Positions 60,081 to 64,000 of a DNA stretch of 64,000 bases are shown piece by piece. The first letter of the stretch is position 1. Each line of letters starts with the position of its first letter. The DNA is from Neopusillimonas maritima (GTDB lineage: Bacteria > Pseudomonadota > Gammaproteobacteria > Burkholderiales > Burkholderiaceae_B): assembly GCF_040930455.2 (NCBI RefSeq), contig NZ_CP170494.1; one strand, written 5' to 3'. The position numbers were made by a program, and so were the translations under genes. The notes under the pieces are model-generated. The model made no database searches. It worked only from the letters and a program-made list of their open reading frames with translations, and was not told the DNA's origin.

Positions 60081-61043
60081 TCACAAAGATTCAATTAACG
60101 CAACCATTTTGGTTCGCATTGCCGCATCAGGCAAGCGTCCCATGCCGCCGCGCATATTATCGGCCATGTTTGCAGGTTTGCTGGTTGCAGGTGTGATTGC
60201 CGTCACGTCGGGGTGGCTGGCCACATACTTAAGGAAAAACTGCGCCCAAGTCGCGGCGTCGAACTCTTTCGCCCACTCCGGCACAGCCTTGCCGCGCACC
60301 TTGCTCCACAAACGACTGCGGCCAAACGGCGCATAGACCAGAACACTGATTCCACGTTCCCGCGCCACCGGCAAAATCATCTCTTCAGCGTGACGTTCGT
60401 CGATGGCGTAATCTGTGCCAATGAAATCAAGCGTCTCGTCTTTCATCATTTGCACAAATGCCTCATATTGCGTTTGAAACGTCGTGGTTACGCCAATATA
60501 GCGAATGCGCCCGGCCTGCTTGTATTCGCGCAATATAGGTAATTGCGTGGGCAGGTCCCCCATATTGTGAATCTGCACCAGGTCAATCACTTCTTTACCC
60601 GCATATTGAAACGAGCGCTCCAATTGCTCGCGAGCCGCTTTTTCATCGGCCTTACCGCCACCATAGCCCGCCACATTCAGCTTCGTCGCCCAAAAAAGTT
60701 TTTGGGTGATATCCAGCTCTTTCGCCACTTGGCCGGCCACTTGTTCCGAGGCCCCGTAACTGGGCGCAGTATCGAACACCGTTCCGCCCAGCTCAACCAT
60801 CGTCGACAACACGCCTTTAACCGCTGCAACATCTTCACTACCTGCAATACGCTGAAATGTTGCCGAACTGCCTAACCCCATAATGGGCAGCTTTTCCCCA
60901 CTTGATGGGATCGCACGGTAAATAAGCTTTCCCATGGCATCATTTTCATGATGGGCTCCCAGCGCAACGCCACCCGCACCGGCTGTCGCCAACCCACCCA
61001 ACATGCAGGCCCCGTATTTCAATACATCACGTCGCGTCGTCAT
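60081..61043 (-). CDS. Tat-exported aldo/keto reductase family protein
   Basis: A 320-residue AKR. A twin-arginine signal (TRRDVLKYGACMLGGLATAGAG) precedes the barrel. Catalytic residues are visible: Asp and Tyr in TVFDTAPSYGASE, Lys in FWATKLN and His in VQIHNMGD. It would reduce carbonyls with NADPH, but export by Tat raises the question of periplasmic cofactor supply. AAAGGAG lies 6 bases before ATG 61043, so a longer reading frame into the MFS gene is rejected; the real gene overlaps the MFS 3' end by 17 bases. The amidohydrolase gene follows 83 bases later. Confidence 0.88.
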   Translation of the reverse strand: MTTRRDVLKYGACMLGGLATAGAGGVALGAHHENDAMGKLIYRAIPSSGEKLPIMGLGSSATFQRIAGSEDVAAVKGVLSTMVELGGTVFDTAPSYGASEQVAGQVAKELDITQKLFWATKLNVAGYGGGKADEKAAREQLERSFQYAGKEVIDLVQIHNMGDLPTQLPILREYKQAGRIRYIGVTTTFQTQYEAFVQMMKDETLDFIGTDYAIDERHAEEMILPVARERGISVLVYAPFGRSRLWSKVRGKAVPEWAKEFDAATWAQFFLKYVASHPDVTAITPATSKPANMADNMRGGMGRLPDAAMRTKMVALIESL

Positions 61044-62388
61044 GACTTTCTCCTTTACGTTTGCGTTGCATCCAGCCCAGCCAGACACCCAGCATGGCCC
61101 ACAACACAGCCAGCGGCAGCGCAAATGCCGCCAAGCCGGCAAGCCCCATTCCCAGCCGTCCCAGCAAGCCTTCCGTTTGCGCACCAACGGCATCGCCGCC
61201 CCGATACACAAACGTATCAATAAATGCTTTCGATTTGTAGCGCTGTGCGCGGGGCACAACCGTAAAAAGCGTTTCACGCGCAGGGCGCATAATGCCACGC
61301 TGCACTGCACGAAACGCCGCCTCGAGCACAATAAGCGCGGTTAACGTTCCGGTGACGGCCAAACCCACAAAGCCCAACGCCACTGTAACGGGCAACAGCA
61401 CCAGGGCAACTGCCACGCCCAGACGCCGCATAATATGACCCGTTATCAATGCCTGCAGAACTAATGTGGTGGCTTGCGTTATGAAATCGATACGCGCGAA
61501 TATCACCGTCCGGCCATCGGTATCGTCGACCAGGGCCGACACCATTTGCAAACGGGTAAAGTAAAGCAAAGTCGCCATAATGGCCACCAACAAAACGTAA
61601 CCGGCAATCCCCAGCAAATAGGGCGACTGCACAGTGGTTTTGAAGCCGTCCCAGGCCTTGCCGCCAATCAGGCGTTCTTCAAGCGGATCGGGATAAACCT
61701 CGTTTATGACACGCCCGCCCTGCATGTGTGGATCGGTCGGTTGCGGTGATGATGGGTCAGTACCGAATACCCTGTCAGCTCGCGGCTTTACCAAAGCACC
61801 CAACACGTGCGCTGCCACAACCGCAGCCACAAGAAAACCGGAAGCAACCGGCAGCAATGCCGCAGTCCCAACATGGGGAACCAAGGCCCCCGCAAGCCAC
61901 GGCCCGAACAACGCCCCCAACGTTCCCCCAACCGCAACAGCGCCAAAGAGCCGCTCGCTTTGATCCGGCGTAAAACTGTCGACCATAAACGCCCAGAACA
62001 GCATGGTGGCAAACAAATTAAATACACTGAACCAAACATAAAAAACCATGCCCGACGTTTGCCCCACCGCCGTAGGGGTGAATACCAGTAACGCGTAAAA
62101 AACCAGTAACCCGGCTGCGAAGAATAAGTAGGTGATGCTGACGAACACACGGCGCCGAAAGCGACTCACCAGAACGCCGAACAGGGGGTTAACCAGAAGT
62201 GTTAACAACAAGGTGCCCAGGAAAAGCCAGCGCACCGTTTCAATACCCCGCTGCAAACCGAGCGCCTCGCGGGCCGGTCGCACCACCATCAATGCAGCAA
62301 GTACGCAGAAAAAGAAAAGACCGGCCAGCATAACCGGCCAGACTTCTTTTCTTTTCATTTGCAGAAAGGTTTGCAAAAGCAGAATCAC
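61027..62388 (-). CDS. Nucleotide-translocase-like / MFS membrane carrier
   Basis: A 453-residue carrier with twelve helices. The N-terminal part (MLAGLFFFCVLAALMVVRPA REAL region) and the block FVWFSVFNLFATMLFWAFMVD-like match the Npt/Tlc ADP-ATP translocase-like family found in free-living proteobacteria, where the substrate is unknown. GTG 62388 is chosen because TTGGAG lies 5 bases upstream; ATG 62358 is an alternative with no ribosome site, and GTG 62406 would lengthen it. It overlaps the AKR start by 17 bases and heads the leftward run to the exporter. Confidence 0.78.
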   Translation of the reverse strand: MILLLQTFLQMKRKEVWPVMLAGLFFFCVLAALMVVRPAREALGLQRGIETVRWLFLGTLLLTLLVNPLFGVLVSRFRRRVFVSITYLFFAAGLLVFYALLVFTPTAVGQTSGMVFYVWFSVFNLFATMLFWAFMVDSFTPDQSERLFGAVAVGGTLGALFGPWLAGALVPHVGTAALLPVASGFLVAAVVAAHVLGALVKPRADRVFGTDPSSPQPTDPHMQGGRVINEVYPDPLEERLIGGKAWDGFKTTVQSPYLLGIAGYVLLVAIMATLLYFTRLQMVSALVDDTDGRTVIFARIDFITQATTLVLQALITGHIMRRLGVAVALVLLPVTVALGFVGLAVTGTLTALIVLEAAFRAVQRGIMRPARETLFTVVPRAQRYKSKAFIDTFVYRGGDAVGAQTEGLLGRLGMGLAGLAAFALPLAVLWAMLGVWLGWMQRKRKGESHDDAT

Positions 62389-62488
62389 TAAAGCTCCAAC
62401 GTACACCGGATAACATATCCGAAGAGCATAGTGAAATTACTTCATTTTGTCTTGAAACCTGCTTCAATGAACGTATCTAATCATGACG

Positions 62489-63268
62489 CTAACACCTCAA
62501 AAAATCATTCAATACGTTAGTGAAATCAGTTTCTGAATCCCAGTTCGATAGATGCCCACCCTCAAGCTCCATATATTCAGCATTCTTTATTTTCTGCGCC
62601 ACAACCCTCGTCTTCTCAGGTGGTGTTGCAATATCCTCTCTTCCGCCCACAACCAATGTTGGCGACGTGATCGTACTTAATAAACTGCTTAAATCAGCAT
62701 CTCGTAGCACTGCACAACAGCCGACATACCCCTCGACGGGAGTATCGCAAACTCCCTTCTGGAACATCCGATAAATATCAGGATGCGAACAGTCATAACC
62801 TTTTCTAAACCATCGCTCAACCTGACCAAAAGCGATATCGCTCATGCCATTTTCCCGAATATGCGCTATTCGTTTATTCCACATCTCAGCATTGCCTATA
62901 TGAGAAACGCAATGACATAAAACTAATTTATTAACCCGTTCCGAATACTTCGAGGCCAACCACATGCCCGTCATTCCACCCAAGGATAAGCCACAGAAAT
63001 GAGCAGAATCAATTTTTAACTTATCCAATAGGCCCAAAACATCCTGTCCAAGATCATCAATTGAGTAGGGGCCAAAAGGAACATCCGATTTCCCGTGCCC
63101 ACGCGTATCGTAGCGAACGACACGAAATTCTTTGGAAAGCGCATCAAGTTGCGGATTCCACATCGCTTTTGTTGTCGCGATAGAATTAGACAAAATCAAA
63201 AATGGCGCACCCTCCGGACCAGAAATGTCATAAGCTAAGCGGACACCATTCGATTTGACATAAGGCAT
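62489..63268 (-). CDS. pcaD: 3-oxoadipate enol-lactonase
   Basis: A 259-residue alpha/beta hydrolase. Oxyanion region LILSNSIATTKAMW, nucleophile Ser in CGLSLGGMTG, acid Asp in VVGGREDIATPP and His in LEGGHLSNWD; the PcaD-typical DTRGHGKSDVP is present. It opens the enol-lactone in the protocatechuate branch of the beta-ketoadipate pathway. The gene is noticeably more AT-rich than genes to its left. It lies 33 bases after the Rieske oxygenase gene, which fits a demethylation-to-ring-cleavage segment, but the intervening ring-cleavage genes are not in the window. Confidence 0.87.
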   Translation of the reverse strand: MPYVKSNGVRLAYDISGPEGAPFLILSNSIATTKAMWNPQLDALSKEFRVVRYDTRGHGKSDVPFGPYSIDDLGQDVLGLLDKLKIDSAHFCGLSLGGMTGMWLASKYSERVNKLVLCHCVSHIGNAEMWNKRIAHIRENGMSDIAFGQVERWFRKGYDCSHPDIYRMFQKGVCDTPVEGYVGCCAVLRDADLSSLLSTITSPTLVVGGREDIATPPEKTRVVAQKIKNAEYMELEGGHLSNWDSETDFTNVLNDFLRC

Positions 63269-63301
63269 TTTTTCTCCAATTACATCTATGAGGGTTCACC
63301 C

Positions 63302-64000
63302 TCAAAGCGTTTCTTTTTTAATCAACCGATCAACGGTGCGACGCATGTGAATTCGTGCAGAATCAGAAACGACATCGACCAAAGGTCGATCACTCAACTC
63401 ATCCAAGTTTGCCTGCTGGGCTTCAACAATCACCTTGTCTTCTTGAAAAGCTCTTGCTATCTCGTCGAACAACTGCTCAGTTGCAGAAGGATCATCCTGA
63501 CGATAACCATTCGCTGTCGACCAAAAATAATGACAAGTGCTCTCCGTTTCAGGTGTTAAACCATGAAACAAACGCAGTGAAAATCCACCCTCACGAAGAT
63601 TTTTGTCATATGCCCCGGTGTTAGCATTCGTGGCCCCGCTCCATTGAATAATATTGCCGGGCGCTATGTACTCAAACTCTTGCCACCGGTCAACACTCTC
63701 AGCCAACGTCGGTACAGCCTTCGAATAAGTTGGAGGAGGTTTTACTCCCAACATCCACCGCACATACCTCAAACCAAGATCTGTCCGGGTAGTTTCCATT
63801 TTTGCCGAATGCGTACTTTTCGTATCCCCACCGATGGACCCAACATGAACATAAGCTAAATGCGTCATGTCCATAAGATTATCAACCATCAGCATGTAGT
63901 TCGCCTTAATATGGTAAACCTCATGCTTGTGAGGCCAGTTTTTATAATCGTTGTGAAACGGATAGTCGATGATTAGAGACTCGTCAGCTTTACTGGCCTC
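63302..64000 (-). CDS. Rieske oxygenase alpha subunit, C-terminal part (VanA-like demethylase), 5' end outside
   Basis: The frame is open from 64000 to the stop at 63302 (232 codons visible), so the Rieske N-terminal half lies beyond the right edge. The catalytic iron motif DNLMDMTHLAYVHVGSIG supplies Asp and two His ligands, as in vanillate O-demethylase VanA and related one-component mononuclear-iron oxygenases. GDTKSTHSAKMETT and QWSGATNANTGAYDKN are further domain features. It would O-demethylate a methoxylated aromatic acid such as vanillate with NADH electrons from a VanB-type reductase. It is AT-rich and followed by pcaD. Substrate not certain. Confidence 0.85.
   Translation of the reverse strand, partial: EASKADESLIIDYPFHNDYKNWPHKHEVYHIKANYMLMVDNLMDMTHLAYVHVGSIGGDTKSTHSAKMETTRTDLGLRYVRWMLGVKPPPTYSKAVPTLAESVDRWQEFEYIAPGNIIQWSGATNANTGAYDKNLREGGFSLRLFHGLTPETESTCHYFWSTANGYRQDDPSATEQLFDEIARAFQEDKVIVEAQQANLDELSDRPLVDVVSDSARIHMRRTVDRLIKKETL

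Noticed and set aside
61044..61331. N-terminal extension of the aldo/keto reductase
   Set aside because: It is antiphase inside the carrier gene; AAAGGAG before ATG 61043 and the Tat signal fix the start.
1..64000. CRISPR arrays, insertion sequences, prophage, rRNA or tRNA genes
   Set aside because: No regularly spaced repeats, transposase or phage products, or cloverleaf-like sequences were noticed; the read-through by eye is not exhaustive for small RNAs.

Overview
The window reads as chromosomal DNA of a Gram-negative heterotroph, most likely a betaproteobacterium of the order Burkholderiales and probably the family Alcaligenaceae. That placement is inferred from gene content (BpeGReg-type globin-coupled cyclase, Liv-type uptake operon, YtcA/MdtNOP-type pump, Bordetella-like Fur box, porin/BCCT pair) and not from any marker gene. 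Coding density is very high. No rRNA, tRNA, CRISPR array, insertion sequence or prophage gene was seen, and no gap without a gene exceeds about 250 bases.

Layout. 1-4.0 kb: a leftward, translationally coupled lipid-modification operon (FAD oxidoreductase, DUF1365, CFA-synthase-like methyltransferase, chalcone-isomerase-like protein). It diverges from a MerR/B12-binding regulator of the CarH/LitR photoreceptor type at 4.1-5.0 kb, and half-site repeats surround both predicted -10 boxes. 5.1-8.3 kb: a three-gene adaptor/permease/ATPase exporter. 8.3-12.5 kb: an EAL protein, a chemoreceptor and a MASE3-EAL protein. 12.5-16.1 kb: a stress-flavoured group (UspA, voltage-gated K+ channel, anchored cytochrome c, HdeD) and a PagL-like lipid A deacylase. 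16.2-18.1 kb: a flavin monooxygenase with its own TetR regulator. 18.1-24.2 kb: MHYT-GGDEF-EAL, a PhoD-like phosphatase coupled to a dienelactone hydrolase, and mnmH.

24.2-37.4 kb is the most intriguing block. A leftward series encodes a biotin carboxyl carrier protein, a biotin carboxylase, a divergent pyruvate-carboxylase-type carboxyltransferase, a HAD phosphatase, an acetoacetate-CoA-ligase-like enzyme, a Tm-1-like protein and a full Liv-type ABC importer, with a divergent IclR regulator at the head. Together they look like an uncharacterised uptake, carboxylation and CoA-activation pathway, perhaps for a small ketone or keto acid. 37.4-43.7 kb holds a quinone reductase, a thioesterase, an MFS carrier, a DUF533 protein, a porin and a BCCT carrier. 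43.7-47.5 kb is an iron-uptake operon with a clear promoter and Fur box, ending in a hairpin terminator. 47.5-53.7 kb carries a D-Ala-D-Ala dipeptidase, a globin-coupled diguanylate cyclase downstream of glutamate decarboxylase, and an SBP-PAS-GGDEF-EAL sensor.

53.7-62.4 kb is a leftward run of a YtcA/MdtNOP-type exporter preceded by a Tat-type amidohydrolase, an aldo/keto reductase and a nucleotide-translocase-like carrier. 62.5-64.0 kb is visibly more AT-rich and carries 3-oxoadipate enol-lactonase and the 3' part of a Rieske oxygenase, which suggests an acquired aromatic-catabolism segment that continues past the right edge.

Themes running through the window are c-di-GMP signalling (five turnover proteins with five different sensory inputs), envelope and stress adaptation, light-responsive regulation, and catabolism of small organic acids and aromatics. 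Start sites were re-chosen in many genes from Shine-Dalgarno sequences, overlaps and signal peptides. All functional assignments come from motifs seen in the translations and from family knowledge; no database search was run.
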